Of a DNA stretch of 64,000 bases, positions 11,660-23,467 are shown in pieces. This stretch comes from Arachis hypogaea. Its lineage: Eukaryota; Streptophyta; Magnoliopsida; Fabales; Fabaceae. The stretch lies in assembly GCF_003086295.3 (NCBI RefSeq), contig NC_092039.1:67599649-67663648 (forward strand). Direction: 5' to 3'. Below the pieces are notes generated by a model. That model was not told the origin of the DNA and did no database searches. It saw only the letters and a list, made by a program, of their open reading frames with translations. The translations under genes and the position numbers were made by a program. The first letter of the stretch is position 1. Every line of letters begins with the position of its first letter.

Positions 11660-13188
11660 CTAATTTTTGTGGTCTTTCCCTTTGCTTGATTCTCCTTTCT
11701 TCTCCTTCTTCTTTGGCTCCTGCTTTTTCCTGCTTGCTTCTTTTTGTTTCTCACATTGCTCTGTCAGCTCCCAGAGTCCAGCATCTCTCAGCCTTTGTTC
11801 CATTCTTGCTACATTTCTTTTGGCTCTTTCTTTTTGTGTTTCTATTATTTCAGAACACATATGATATGGTATAATTTCCTGATTCAGCACTGGCATGCAG
11901 CTGCCTATGTAATTCAGCTTGGCTTGAGTTTCTATGTCAAACTCCACCCTGTCTGGGTGCTTAGCTTCTCCAGCAGTGTGGTATATATTCTTCCATCAAA
12001 AAAGATCTTGGATATACTTCTCTTGCTCAGCTTGTTGCTGGAACGATTTGTCCAATGATTCTTGGGATTGCACAGATTGTTCCTTTTGTTAATCCAGAGA
12101 TCTTGCTTGGAATTCCCTTTGCTGGTCCATCATCTTTAGCTGCCAGTTTTCTTGTTGCTCCATCATTCTTAGCTGCCAGTTTTGTTGCTGCTCCTGCGCC
12201 TTCATGTACTGCTGGTGTTCCTGATCTTTTATATATTGCTGAGACAATTTCTCGATAGCATCTTAGAGTTGGCTTAAATCCATTGTGTTGGAAGCCTGTC
12301 CTTCTTCCATCTGGGATCTCCTTCTTCTTCTCTAGGGTCTTCCCTCACTTTGCTCATGAGTGGCACCTTCTATTCTCTGCCTGGTGAGTGACCTTCCATC
12401 CTGTACCCAATCTGTGTCTGCATCTTCAAAAAGCACCCCTGTTCTATTGCACAAATGCAATATGGTACTTTGGTAGCCAAGTCTAGATGACTTGCTGCTG
12501 CTTTCAGCCATCTCTTGGATGCCGTCTGCAATTAGTTGAGGGACATTTATTTCTCCTCCTGTAAGTATGCAATGTACTATGATTGCCCTTTTTAGAGTAA
12601 CTTCAGAGGGGTTTCCAGTGGGGATGATTCATTTCCTCACTATTTCGTACCAACCTTTGGCCTCAAGTGAGATGTCCATCCTTTTTAAGTGACATGGCTC
12701 CCCGTTTGAATCTCTCACCCAATCTTTTCCTTCCAGATATACATCATTTATGAGCTCATCAGGATCATTCTCACCATTTGTTCTCTCATCAAAGTTGGGC
12801 TCTTTGAAAAGTATTGTTCTTATTTGCAGAACCTGCATGATTGTGGCTAGATTGAAACTTCCACTCCCCTTACATAACTTTTGTAAGGGGGTTCAGTTTT
12901 GCTTTGTCTTGCTGCATTTGCATAGAACTCCCTTATCATAGTTGCACTTATGTCTGTGAGGGGTTCACAGAGGAGTTCCCATATTCTTTTTTCAATGATT
13001 TCCCTCATCATGGGATACTCACCCTCTTCCATTCTAAATCTGACCTCTGGGATTATTTTCTTTTCCACCACCCAACCATGATATTGGTGCTTATGAAACT
13101 GAGATTTAAATCTCCTGTTATCAAAAGTGGGTGGTTCGGCTTCAACTGGTTGCTTTCCTTTCCTTCTTCTGGAACTTGAAGAAGCCAT
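11660..13188 (-). pseudogene. Element A extra ORF: 'putative plant transposon protein' (PF20167-like)
   Basis: Sense-oriented ORF downstream of the gag-protease block. I place the start at 13188 (MASSSSRRRKGKQPVE), because the longer open frame upstream lacks family features. The N-terminal region contains WELLCEPLTDIS, EFYANAARQSKTEPPYK and YVRGVEVS, which I recognise from the family listed as putative plant transposon protein. The middle has GKDWVRDSNGEP, KGWYEIVR and PTGNPSEVTLKRA. A Gln-rich coiled-coil segment (about 12240-12060) and a Lys/Glu-rich basic tail ending near 11660 follow. It is broken by a frameshift near 12850, a stop near 12630 and further stops toward the C-terminus. Its role in retrotransposition is unknown to me. 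Confidence 0.75.
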
Positions 13189-14237
13189 TTGGATGGAGAA
13201 GGAGTAACACAGGATACTTTGGGTTAGAGTATAGTTCAGGGGGTAAGGATGGAGAAATATGGGTACCATGTGATATTTTGGGTTGGAAGAAGATTGTTGT
13301 AGCTTGTATGGAAGGGTTATATGAATAAGGCAAAGGTATGTGGCCTCAAGAGGTGTTGTTGGCCAATTTATAGCAAGGACATGAATTATTGCAACAAAAC
13401 AATGGGTTTGTGGTTCAGTTATGTTGCAATGAAGGATGAAGATCGAGCACGTCTTTATGAAGATCATGGAATGAACGGTTTGTATGTAGAGGTGGATGAG
13501 GACGAGGACCACCTCTTTATTGGGTATATGGTTCGGTCTCCTACGTGCCGAACCTTGCAGATTTGTGCTTCCCAACCATGCACATGTGACCTATCTTTTC
13601 TCCTTGGGACAACCGTACCTGACATGGTTTTGCCTCAATCTTCTTTATACCTATCCATTTGAACAAAGCAACAAAAGTGAATTCTAAAGAAATGGCGTAA
13701 GTGAGTAAAATTAATAACAAAATAGAAGGAAAAATTCTTGAGCACATGATCCCTGTACATGACTACTAACCGTGCTAAGTGTGAGCCAACATAGTTTTGG
13801 TGGACACCAAACTTGTTTCTCATTAATTCATATGAAATATTTGCTTCTTGCCACTGTTAGTTTAATCATCCTAGGGAACAGTTTATTTTCTATTTAAACA
13901 AAATAAATTCACTAAATTGATGCAAGACATGGTTTATCCCATCAAGAACTTGAGCTTTTTAGAGCAAATGTGACTTTCTTGAAACTCATAGCCCATGTAG
14001 AACACCAAACTTAAGGTTTATCTATATGCTTCAATAAAATGAATGAGTGCATGTCCTAAGATGGTTATATGATCATTATGTTTGGAGAGCCACTTTGGAG
14101 TGCCGTTAGGCAAACCAAACTTAAGAATCAAACATATGCCTTAAGATGATGTTTGCAGCCATTAAATCTACCCATGAAAGCTCAAACTAATGCTAGAAGA
14201 ACCATTAATTATTAAAATAAAAGCAAGAGTATTAAAT

Positions 14238-14285
14238 CATGGGCTGCCTCCCATGGAGCGCTCTTTTATTGTCACTAGCTTGACA
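14238..14285 (-). promoter_or_regulatory. Element A post-ORF hairpin pair
   Basis: On the minus strand, hairpin 1 is TGTCA-agctag-TGACA (14285-14270). Hairpin 2 is CATGGG-aggcag-CCCATG (14255-14238). They start 11 bases after the stop codon of the gag-protease block. The hairpin 2 stem differs from that of B, C and D but still pairs. Confidence 0.7.
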
Positions 14286-14296
14286 TTGGTTCCTTA

Positions 14297-15310
14297 TTAA
14301 GGTGGTTGATGATCATAATGCCTCAACTTGTCTCCTCTCACTGTGAGCCTTCTTCCTGTGCTTTGATGAACAATCTCTATGTGCTCCAATGAGAGTACTT
14401 TGCTTACAGTGTAATAATCAACAGATTGTGGAGACGTATCCCACTGTTGGTAGATTAGCTTCACTTTGTTTCCCTCTAACCCTTCAGTTGAGATTTTCTT
14501 ATTTCTCCACCCTCTTGGATCCTTTTTCCTGTTCCTTTTCCCTTTCTTTGGTGACTCATTCTTCTTATCATCAGGCTTTATATCAGGAGCCTTCTTCAAA
14601 TGTGTAGACTCTTTTTGCAATCTTTCCTCAGCTTCTTTATCTTCATGATTCTTTTGTTCTTCTTCAATGTCTTTCTTTTGCACCCGGGGTGAGTTGGTGA
14701 ATGATTCTTTGGGTTTTTCTTTCCAATTTAAATCCTCCTCCTCAATTCTCATGCAACCTTTCTTTTGAGCAGGGTGCTGCATCTCCTTAAAAATATTCAG
14801 GATTATTTGTTCATCATGTGCCCTCAAGATCATTTCTCCTTTTTCTACATCTATGATGGCCTTTGCCGTGGCTAGAAAAGGTCTTCCCAATATGATGGAA
14901 TCGTTTCCTTCTTCATCTAAATCTAAGATCACAAAGTCTACTGAAAATATGAACTTTTCTACCTTAACTAGGAGATTCTCCACCACTCTACTAGGTTTGA
15001 TAAGTGATCTATCTGCTAGTTACAAGGACATTTTCGTAGGCTTTACCTCTATAATAGATAGCCTTCTCATCATGGAAAGTGGCATCAAATTGATACTTGA
15101 GCCTAAATCACATAAGGCCTTACCAATGGGCATGTTACCAACGGTGCATGATAGAAAGAAACTTCCAGGATCTTTAAGTTTTAGGGGCAGGCCTTTCTGA
15201 ATCACTACACTGCACTCTTCGGTCACGATCACTGTTTCCTTTTCATTCCAGCTTCTCTTCTTGTTGATGAGCTCCTTAAGGAATTTTGCATATAGAGGCA
15301 TCTGCTCCAA
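14297..15310 (-). pseudogene. Element A protease and truncated pol tail
   Basis: The segment begins with the same linker as element H (EQMPLYAKFLKELI). It contains the aspartic protease active-site region CDLGSSINLMPLS (about 15125-15090) and continues to GNDSIILGRPFLATAKAIIDVEKGEM. RT would follow in H, but here a charged linker leads to VDYYTVSKVLSLEHIEI...VRGDKLRHYDHQPP and a stop at 14297. That last part resembles the end of the H integrase ([15 protein letters not shown]...[11 protein letters not shown]), so RT, RNase H and most of IN appear to be deleted. A frame break lies near 14990-15020. Confidence 0.75.
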
Positions 15311-15399
15311 TGCTTCAGCAAGAGAATGTTAATTTCCAACTACTTAAAAACCTCTAGGAACTTGGGAAATTATTGATCTTTAAGCTCTCTTTTGAACCT

Positions 15400-17161
15400 T
15401 TAAGGGTATGGAAAAGGAGGTGTGTATGGCTTCACCACCTTCTTCTCCAACTGTGGATGCTCTTCCATTACTTGCTCTCCCTTCTTTGAAGTTTGTGGTT
15501 CTTCCTCCTTTTTATTGGACGTCTCTTGATCATGCTTGTCCTCTTTTACTTGTTTCTTGCTGCCAATGTCATTCTCCAGTGTCTTCCCACTCCTAAGTTG
15601 AATTGCTTTACACTCTTTTTTGGGGTTGGAAATAGTGTCACTTGGTAGTGCATTGGTTAGTCTTTCAGCCACTGTTTGCTTGGACAACTGACCAATCTGT
15701 CTCTCCAAATTTCTTAGTGAAGCTTCATGGTTCTTGTTAGCTAGTTATTTGTGCTTGATCATTTTCTCCATTATTATCTCCAAATTGGAGATTCTTTGAG
15801 ATTCTTGGGGTGGTTGTGGTTGAGTGTGGGATGTTGAGGGTAAGTGAAAGTTATTTTGGTTAGCTGAGGGATTATTGGGTGGATAGAAATTGGATGCAGG
15901 GTGGTTGTTTTGTGGTTTCCTGTATGAATTTTGGTTAGTGTTTTGATGGGTTTGATGGTTTGTGTTTCTGGCATTGTTTTGGTTTGAGTTTCTCTGCCAA
16001 GGTTGCTATTTTTGGTTCTTCCCCCACCTTAAATTGGGGTGGTTTCTCCAAGATGAGTTGTAGGTATCTCTATGGAAATCATTTGATCTAGCTCCTTGAT
16101 TGTGCATGTATTGCACTTGTTTTGGCTGTTGCTCCTTATAGCTCTCTTCTTGTTGTCCCCACACCACTGGAGGTTGATTTGTGGTGCTCACTATTGCAAG
16201 TTGTAGCCCATCCATCCTTTTTAACATCATTTTAATTTGTTGTTGGAGTTGTTGGTGCATAATCTTGTTTTGAGCCAATATGGTATCAACTCCATCAAGC
16301 TCAAATACTCCTCTCTTTGGAGCTGTTTGCCTTTCAGAAGAGTAAAAGTACTCATTATTGGCCACCATGTCTATAAGATCATGTGCCTCTTGAGCAGTTT
16401 TCATCATTTGTAAAGATCCTCTTGAAGAATAGTCCAAGGTTTTCCTTGAACTTAGAGACAAGCCCTCATAGAAATTTTGCAGCTCAACCCATTCACTGAA
16501 CATTCCTTCTAGACATCTCCTAATCAAAGCTTTATACCTCTCACAAGCTTTATATAATGACTCTCCTTCTTGCTTTCTGAAGGTTTGCACATCAGTTTTA
16601 AATTTGATGACTCTTTGAGGGGGTAAAATTTGGCTAGGAATTTATTGACTAGATCATCCCAATTGGTGATGCTTTCTTTTGGGAATGTCTCTAACCAGTG
16701 TGTGGCTTTATCTCTCGTGAAAATGGGAATAACAAAAGCTTGTAGATGTCAGGGTGGACTCCATTAGTTTTAACAGTATCACAAATCCTTAAGAACATAG
16801 AGAGGTGTTGGTTTGGATCTTCAGCAGCATTTCCTCCATATTGACAATTATTCTGGACCAGGGTAATCAATTGAGGCTTGAGTTCGAAGTTATTTGCATG
16901 GACATTGGGGGTTAAGATACTGCTCCCACAATTTCTTGGGTTGGGGATAGTATAGGAGGCTAAAACTCTTCTCTGAGGTTGGCCATTATTGTTAGTCACA
17001 TCCTCAGGTGGATTAGGGATGTCACCCTCCATTTCTTGGTCTTCTTCTTCTGATTCTTCTCCAACAACTCATTTCCCTCTTGCTTCTCATCTCAATCTCA
17101 AGAATGTTCTCTCTGGCTCAGAATCAAATAAGGTGTATTGACCTCTTCTTCCTCCTGGCAT
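15400..17161 (-). pseudogene. Element A Gag pseudogene
   Basis: Gag starts at ATG 17161 (MPGGRRGQYTLFDSEPE), with stops soon after. It continues with SYTIPNPRNCGSSI, NNFELKPQLITLVQNN and DPNQHLSMFLRICDTVKTNGVHPD (about 16980-16760). A gap and frameshift near 16600-16700 removes part of the capsid core. It resumes at TFRKQEGESLYKACERYKALIRRC (16590 on) and ends in the Asn/Thr/Gln-rich linker and the basic LRSGKTLE segment (about 15600). Residues align closely with Gag of element H. I see no CCHC zinc knuckle in either. Confidence 0.82.
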
Positions 17162-17325
17162 ACAAACACAGACAAAAAAAAACACAAGAGCAAGACACTC
17201 TGTGCTAGAGTGAGGTTATGGTTAATGGAATCAAAAACTCAAACAGTCAATGTGCTTAGTAGAGAACAAAGAAAAATGCTTAATATAGATTATCACCTTA
17301 CTTAATCATTGTTAATCTAAATCAA

Positions 17326-17343
17326 TCCCCGACAACGGCACCA
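17326..17343 (-). promoter_or_regulatory. Element A primer-binding site (tRNA-Asp type)
   Basis: The minus strand reads TGGTGCCGTTGTCGGGGA, two changes from TGGCGCCGTTGCCGGGGA, the complement of the plant tRNA-Asp 3' end. It lies 6 bases inside the right LTR. Confidence 0.8.
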
Positions 17344-17349
17344 AAAATT

Positions 17350-19433
17350 TGATGGGTGAAAAATAAGATTTCACACAACTGACCGACAAGTGTACCGGGT
17401 CGCATCAAGTAATAATAACTCACAAGAGTGAGGTCGATCCCACAGGGATTGATTGGATTAAAAAACTTTAGTTATATGATGAATTTAGTTAAGCTAATAT
17501 TGATGAATTGGATTGTCAGAAAGTAAATTGCAAGGAATTTAAATACTAGAGGTAAAATAGCAGAAGCTCAAATGGCAAGTAAGGTAAATTACTGAAACTT
17601 AAAGTGCAAGAAAGTAGAAGAACTGAATCTTAAATTGCAAGGAAAGTAAATAATTGAAGCTTAAGATGCAGGAATTAAAATTGCATGGATATTAAATGGC
17701 AAGGAAACTTAAATTGCATGAATAATAAAAGGATTTGAGTACTGAGAATCGAAACAGAACTAGTAAATCTAATTTGCAGCAAGTGCAGAGAAATCAAAGT
17801 GAAAGAAATTCAGGGAAAATGATTCATCAGGGATTGGAGATACTATAATCATTCATGAATCAATTGGGTCTCAACTCCTTCCTCAATCATATGCATAGAT
17901 CTATGGCGGATTGAAATTGATTGGATCCCGATTCCTTGGCAATCCAATCTCTCTAATCACAATCAATCTTGCCAATTCCTTGATCTAATTGTCATGAGAA
18001 GAGTTAGAGCACATTTCTCTCATCTATTAGCCATACTAACTCTCAATATCTCAATTCCTCCCAAATAATATTGATCAAGAGAGTAGTGAAGGATAGAGCT
18101 TCGGTTCTAATGAGGTGATTCCCCTTCCGGGGCTCACACCTACACTCTTCTGGAGTGAATAACTCACAATCCAAATAGAAGATACCCAATAGCTACACAA
18201 TTGAATTGAGAAAAAGAAGAATTTCATTGATTCATTGGAATTACAATAGAGCTCCTCCCCCTAATGAAATTGGTGTTTAGTTCATCATTTCTCTACTACC
18301 AAAGCATAAAAAAAATTCCAGAAGAAGATGAAGAACAGAAAAGGGAAAATAAACTCAGATCTTCAACTCAAAGAAAGAACTAAAGGAAAGCTAAAACTGA
18401 TGAAGGCAAACTAAAATCAAAATTGAAAAAAAGATAAAAGGATCCTCAAAAAACAAGTCCCTATCTTAAATCAAATTTCCTCCTATTTATACACCTTCTA
18501 ATTCAGTCCTTAAGTGCTTGGAGTGGACTTGTTGGCCTTATGATGAAGTGGCTCCAAAATTGGTGCTTCCACGTAGCATCAGGTAAATGTAGCATTCTCA
18601 GATTAAATGTAGCGTTCGTTCACCGATGTGTGCGCGTCCTTTGTGCGTGCGCGTCCCTTGCGTTTTTCCGCATCGACGCATGCACGTACTGCATGCGTGC
18701 GCGTCGATGCGATCTTCTGCTTCAACCATGCTTGCGCATACTATGCGTGCGTGCACGTCCCTTGTAGTGTTCATTGATTGAATGCTACGTTCGCACCATG
18801 AACGCTCCTCATGCGTGCGCGTCCTGTGCGCGTACGCGTGGATGGTAAAACTTCATTTCTGTGTTCCAGCGTCATGTACGCATTCGCGCCAACCACCACT
18901 TCTGTCACATCGACGCATGCACGTCATGCACACGTGCGCGTTGGTGACTAATTTCAAATCCCAACTCTGAAAGTATCACAGGTGTTCATTCGAAGTGAAC
19001 GTTGCGTTCGTGGCTTGTGAACGCTAATCCCTCACCCATGCGTGCGCGCCATGTGCGCCTACGCGTGGATTTCCAAATTTCTCACCCACGCGGAGTCTTT
19101 TTGTACGCGTGCGCGTCACGTGTGAACGTAACGTTCTTCAAATGAACGTAGCATTCATCTGCACTTGTTTTTCTTTCTCCATCTTTGCACCTGTCATCAA
19201 CCAAACAAGCAATCAAAGTCTCACCAAAATCACAAGATTTTGCATCATTCATAATAATCAACTAAATTGTGCATAAATCGCATGATTTTGTATATAATCA
19301 ACCATGTTTGATTGAGCCAAGATGAACATGAAATTTCACTTCGATCACTTACTTAGTGTGCAAGAAAGTGTAATAAACCTAATAAAAGCAAGTAAAAATG
19401 CTAGTAAAACTAGCATAAGATGACTTGTCATCA
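17350..19433 (-). repeat. Element A 5' LTR
   Basis: 2084 bp, begins TGATGGGTG and ends TGACTTGTCATCA on the plus strand. Its promoter would drive the minus strand. A TATA-like TATAAATA lies at 18491-18484 (minus). The GCGTGCGCGT palindrome array (about 18600-19140) lies upstream of it in transcription sense, and the U5 hairpin CTCAC-aaga-GTGAG is at 17419-17432. Confidence 0.9.
18484..18491 (-). promoter_or_regulatory. Element A LTR TATA-like box
   Basis: TATAAATA on the minus strand in the 5' LTR, conserved in the other LTR copy at 9708-9715. Confidence 0.5.
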
Positions 19434-19438
19434 GAAGG
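19434..19438. repeat. Target-site duplication GAAGG, right copy
   Basis: Matches 8551-8555 on the other side of element A. Confidence 0.9.
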
Positions 19439-19459
19439 GAGTATGTGTATGTCTTTAGA

Positions 19460-20103
19460 GAGCAATGCTACATATGAATAATAAAATTTATTATTTTTGA
19501 CCAATACTTAATCGACACTAAATTTTAAATATTAAATTCTAAATCCTAAATTCTATTAATGATCCCTAATAATTTTTTGTCATTAAACACTAAAAGAAAA
19601 ATGTTGAATACCTGCGTTAGTTTTACTGTTGAAAAAATGAATAAATTTCGATAGTAAGCTAAATCCGCCGGTATAAACCTCACTGGTAACGAGTTACCGT
19701 TAGATTTTTTGTTCAGCGGTAATTATCGTCGGATTCTGCGATAGATTACCTTCTCAGAAAATTATTTGGTTACTGACGGATTTTTTTTACGGTAACGTTG
19801 ACACCACAATATCCTGTTTTTGCAATATTATTATTGGATTATGCCTTCAGTAAATCTGACGGTAATGTCAATTTATTTTTTTAAAAAAACTATTGTGACA
19901 TAATTTAAAAAAAATTTCTTTTTTAAAATTTTAATTTTTTATATAAATTTATTTTTCACACAATTAGTAGTCAAATTATAAATAATAGAAACTAATTATA
20001 TAATATTAAATATCAAATATTCAAATAAATTAAAAGTCAAATAAATCAAATAAAATGGAACAGTAAAAACAAAGGCCTAATCATTAAAGATCCTGGTAGT
20101 CGT
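19460..20103. mobile_element. MITE-like and CACTA-like transposon fragments
   Basis: The first part (about 19460-19583) is AT-rich and resembles a MITE remnant. From about 19585 the sequence CACTAAAAGAAAAATG matches the terminal motif of plant CACTA (En/Spm) elements. Subterminal motifs related to CCGACGG/GGTAA follow in both orientations (about 19670-19870, for example GTCGGATT and TGACGGATT). No transposase frame and no second terminus were found, so I treat it as a truncated non-autonomous copy. A Ty3/gypsy LTR fragment begins at 20104. Confidence 0.5.
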
Positions 20104-21000
20104 TTGATAAATCCATATTTTACGATGATTTTTGGGTTGAAAAGATTAGAATTTATGAACTTATCTTGAATTTATTCATGGAAAATGCATATCTCTGTAA
20201 ATTCTCCTAATTGTGCTTAATTGTTAGAAACAATCTTTTTATGCTTTAAATTATCAAATTTAATTCACCTTTATTCCATTCGATGCATTGATATGTTTGT
20301 TTGAGTGATTTAAGGTTTAGGAGGCAAGAATGGTTTGAAAAGGGGAAAAAAAGCATGCAAAAGTGGAGAATTCATGAAGAAATGAAGTTGTGAAAATCTG
20401 CCGATTGTGCATAAGCATGAGTCACACGGATGCCTGATGTGAGTACGCATCATAGGTGGGTACGAATCATTCCAGTTTCGTGACTCACTTAAAATGGCAC
20501 GTGATTCGCGATTTCTATAGCCCATTTTAAGCTCAATCCAAATCATTTCTGAAGCATTGAAGCATGGATGAACCAAGTTGTATAGTTTTAGGTTTTTATT
20601 ATGTTTAGTAAAAATTTTAGGGAGAGAAGTTCTAACTTCTCTCTAGAATTCTTAAGGTTTCAGTTTAATTATCTCTTATTTTAGTTTCTAATCTTGTTTT
20701 AATTTAGTTTTTTTTTTACTTTTTATTATTCTATTAGGTTTGTTTGATAGAATTCTCTTGTTAGTTTTTTTGTTTATGCCATTTTTATCTTATGAACTCT
20801 TGTTGAATTTACAATTTTTCTTTAATGGATTTGATGTTTTATGTTTTCTTGTTGCTTATTGGAGTTGTTATCATTGAATTCTTGCATTGATTATTCATAG
20901 ATTTTATTAATTGTAGTAATTCATGATGTTTTCATTATATGCCTTCCAAGTGTTTGATGAAATGCCTCTTTTAATTATAGAGTAGAATTTTGTATTCTTA
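20104..21000 (+). mobile_element. Truncated LTR (fragment K)
   Basis: Begins TGATAAATCC like the family S LTRs and shares with them the LTR plan: TTAATTCACCTTTATTCCATT near 20260, an AGAGAGAAGTTCTAACTTCTCTCT inverted repeat near 20630-20655 (longest exact arm 10 bases), and the GTGTTTGATGAAATGC segment near 20950. It stops abruptly at about 21000, where unrelated sequence begins. Confidence 0.6.
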
Positions 21001-21001
21001 G

Positions 21002-22085
21002 TGTAACACTCCATCAACCTAAGCTTTACCCAAAAACTAAGGACAATAAAGCATCACGACAGTTCTAAAGCTCATAAAATAGTATATAATCAAGAAATAA
21101 TAAAAATAGAAGACGATGAAAGGAATAGAAGATCAAAGACGTATAAAACAGAGATACACATTGTGAAGCATTCACACATGATAACCAAAGCGCATTGGCA
21201 CGAATAAAAACAAAATACATAAGACCTTGCACAAGCTCCAAGATATAGAAGGTAATAGATAATAGATAAACAAGATATACATATATATAAAAGCTAAAGG
21301 GAACTAATCACTGCCCGCGAAGTTAGGCTGGCTAGTTAAACAAAAGATACAACAGAGTTTTGATATAAAAAAGGTTAACATCCTATATCTCAAAGTTTCC
21401 CAAAGTAAAAGCCTCTAAGGCAACAAAATATACGAAAGAGAAAGATACTATAAAAAATTAAACAAAAGCTTGAGCCATTCTTCACTCTATCACCATCTGC
21501 AAAACTCACCGAGGTGGGTTGTGACCTACATCTGAAAAACAACAATAATATATGGTATTAAAACCGGGGGTTCTCAGTATAGTAATAGTGCCCAATAGAT
21601 AAGATATAAGATTTTGGAAAGCCAAAGACAATTCTAGAACTTCCTAAAGCATATGATACATCTTAAAATCCATAAAAGGGTTATCTGATTTAAGGTATTT
21701 CTACTCTAACAATCAACACTATCCTACAGCCTTCGCCAACGTATCCTCCATGCAATTCCATCACCACCGCTTACCGAACCTCCTCAATCCCAGAAGAAAA
21801 TACAAGTAAATGCAGACAAGTAAAACATAAGTAGGTTGCATATACTGCAAGTAACTCAAGTAGCATTTAGGCATGTTATACAATTAGGCATAATGCAAGT
21901 AATCAATCCAAACAAAAATATAGTATGCATATGATGAATGTCTGTCCTATTGGCTGTAAGCTCATGTGTCGGTTACTTTTCCAGGGACCCGACACATCCG
22001 GTAGCTAACCCGAACATTGTCTCTCTGTCTCACTTCCACACTCTTGGGATATAGTGCCCGCCACAATCTTTGGATATAGTGCCCA
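21002..22085. mobile_element. Unclassified repeat, possibly a Ty3/gypsy LTR fragment
   Basis: Starts TGTAACACTCC and contains CCGAGGTGGGTTGTGACC, an ACCGGGGGTTCTCAGTATAG segment near 21560 and two GGATATAGTGCCC copies (about 22040-22085). It resembles LTRs of Tekay-like chromoviruses as I remember them. There is no coding sequence and no confirmed terminus. Confidence 0.35.
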
Positions 22086-22189
22086 TGATACAGATAAATT
22101 CGGCAAGTGCACCGAGTTGTATTAAATAATACCATGGTGATTGGGTTATCGTTCCAATGAGGATTAATGGAAAAACACAGAAGTCTAAA

Positions 22190-23443
22190 TAGTGTGCTCT
22201 CAACAGCTATGGAAATCTAACTTCCAGAGCTTTCCAGAAATATATAATAGTCCATACTTTTCTTTGGATTAGAAGGCCAAAAGCTGGCGTCTAACGCCAT
22301 TTACCTGCCCCCTTACAGGCGTCCAACGCCCAAAGAGCAGAGACCAATGTATAAATGCCCAAAGATGACCCCCTAGCTGGCGTTCTATGCCCAAGTGACC
22401 TCATAGCACGTGGATCTCATCAAAGCACTAAGTGGCCCTCAAAAGTGGACTTTAGCACTTAATAGACCGTTTTACCCTTACTAGTCAACTGTTTAGTATT
22501 TAAAGTGTATTTTTCATAATCATTAGAGAACTTTAGACATTATTTTCGTTTTACAATGTGTTTTTACTTCAGTATGAGTTTCTAAATCTCCTAGGTTGAG
22601 GGGAGGAGCCCTATTGAGCCCTATAAATTAATAAAAGAATTAATATTCTTCTCCGATCCGTGTTTGATCTGTTTCTAAGATGTATATCCGATCATCATCG
22701 TGGTGAATAGGATGATCTGACAAATTAGCTCTATTCATCACATTAAGACGAACGTGCCTGACAAATCCCGGGTCTACTTGGGTTCATGTGAATACGTGAC
22801 TGGAAAGCATGAGCCAACAGTTATGTTTATACATCTCTAATACAGTTAATCCACGACTTCGTTGGGGACTTCTCGAAACACCAGTTCAGCCAATTTCTGA
22901 GGAGATTAGAATCTTCGTGGTCTAGGCTAGAATCCAAAGAAGCAGGGTTCTCTGATCTGGAAGATTCGACCTTGTCTGTGGCACTTTGAGTAGGATCGCC
23001 AGGAGAATGACTTGCTAAGCGCTTCACCCTTCGCCAGATTGGATGACCACAGCCAATGGCGTTCAATCTATAGCAGAGGAGATTAATGACCACGGCCCAT
23101 GGCGTTGATCATATATAGCTTGCCATAGAATAAGATCATTCACAAGGAGAAAAGACAGTAATACCAGAGATAATTCAAAAAGGCAAGGTAACTCCAACTC
23201 TCAACCCTATCCTTAATTAAAACCATTTTATTAATTTCTATTCCAACTCTATATATGATATATAATCATTCAAAGTTTATCCAACAACCTTCTGATCTTC
23301 CTGACTAAGACCTGCAAGATAACCATAGGTTGCTTCTAACCACAATCTCTGTAGGATCGACCCTGACTCGCTCAGGTATTACTTGGACGACCCAGTGCAC
23401 TTGCTGGTACAATAGTACGAAGGTGTGGGGTTTCGTGCTAACA
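22190..23443 (+). repeat. Element J partial 5' LTR (GGCGTTTAACGCC family)
   Basis: Aligns from about 22190 with the solo LTR F and the LTRs of element E: the AGCTTTCCAGAAATATATAATAGTCC module (about 22235), degraded GGCGTCTAACGCC motifs (about 22280-22330), the U5 hairpin CCTGA-ctcgc-TCAGG (23362-23376) and an end near CGTGCTAACA. The 5' part is replaced by an unrelated fragment (22086-22190) that looks like a piece of LTR in the other orientation. Confidence 0.7.
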
Positions 23444-23449
23444 AGTTTT

Positions 23450-23467
23450 TGGTGCTGTTGTTGGGGA
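23450..23467 (+). promoter_or_regulatory. Element J primer-binding site
   Basis: TGGTGCTGTTGTTGGGGA, a decayed form of TGGCGCCGTTGCCGGGGA, 6 bases after the LTR end. Confidence 0.7.

Larger units (their letters stand above)
8556..19433 (-). mobile_element. Element A: complete non-autonomous Ty3/gypsy LTR retrotransposon
   Basis: A 10.9-kb element in minus orientation with two LTRs (8556-10636 and 17350-19433), a perfect 5-bp target-site duplication, a PBS next to the right LTR and a PPT region next to the left LTR. Going leftward from the PBS it encodes Gag, protease, a short tail, a hairpin pair, and then an extra ORF. No reverse transcriptase, RNase H or integrase core is present. Gag and protease are close to those of element H (58293-63842) although the LTRs differ. 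It is inferred to have depended on an autonomous partner. Confidence 0.88.

Noticed and set aside
13189..13575. Upstream extension of the minus-strand open frame before 13188
   Set aside because: It is hydrophobic and compositionally unlike the family; conserved sequence begins at MASSSSRRR (13188). I treat the upstream part as chance.
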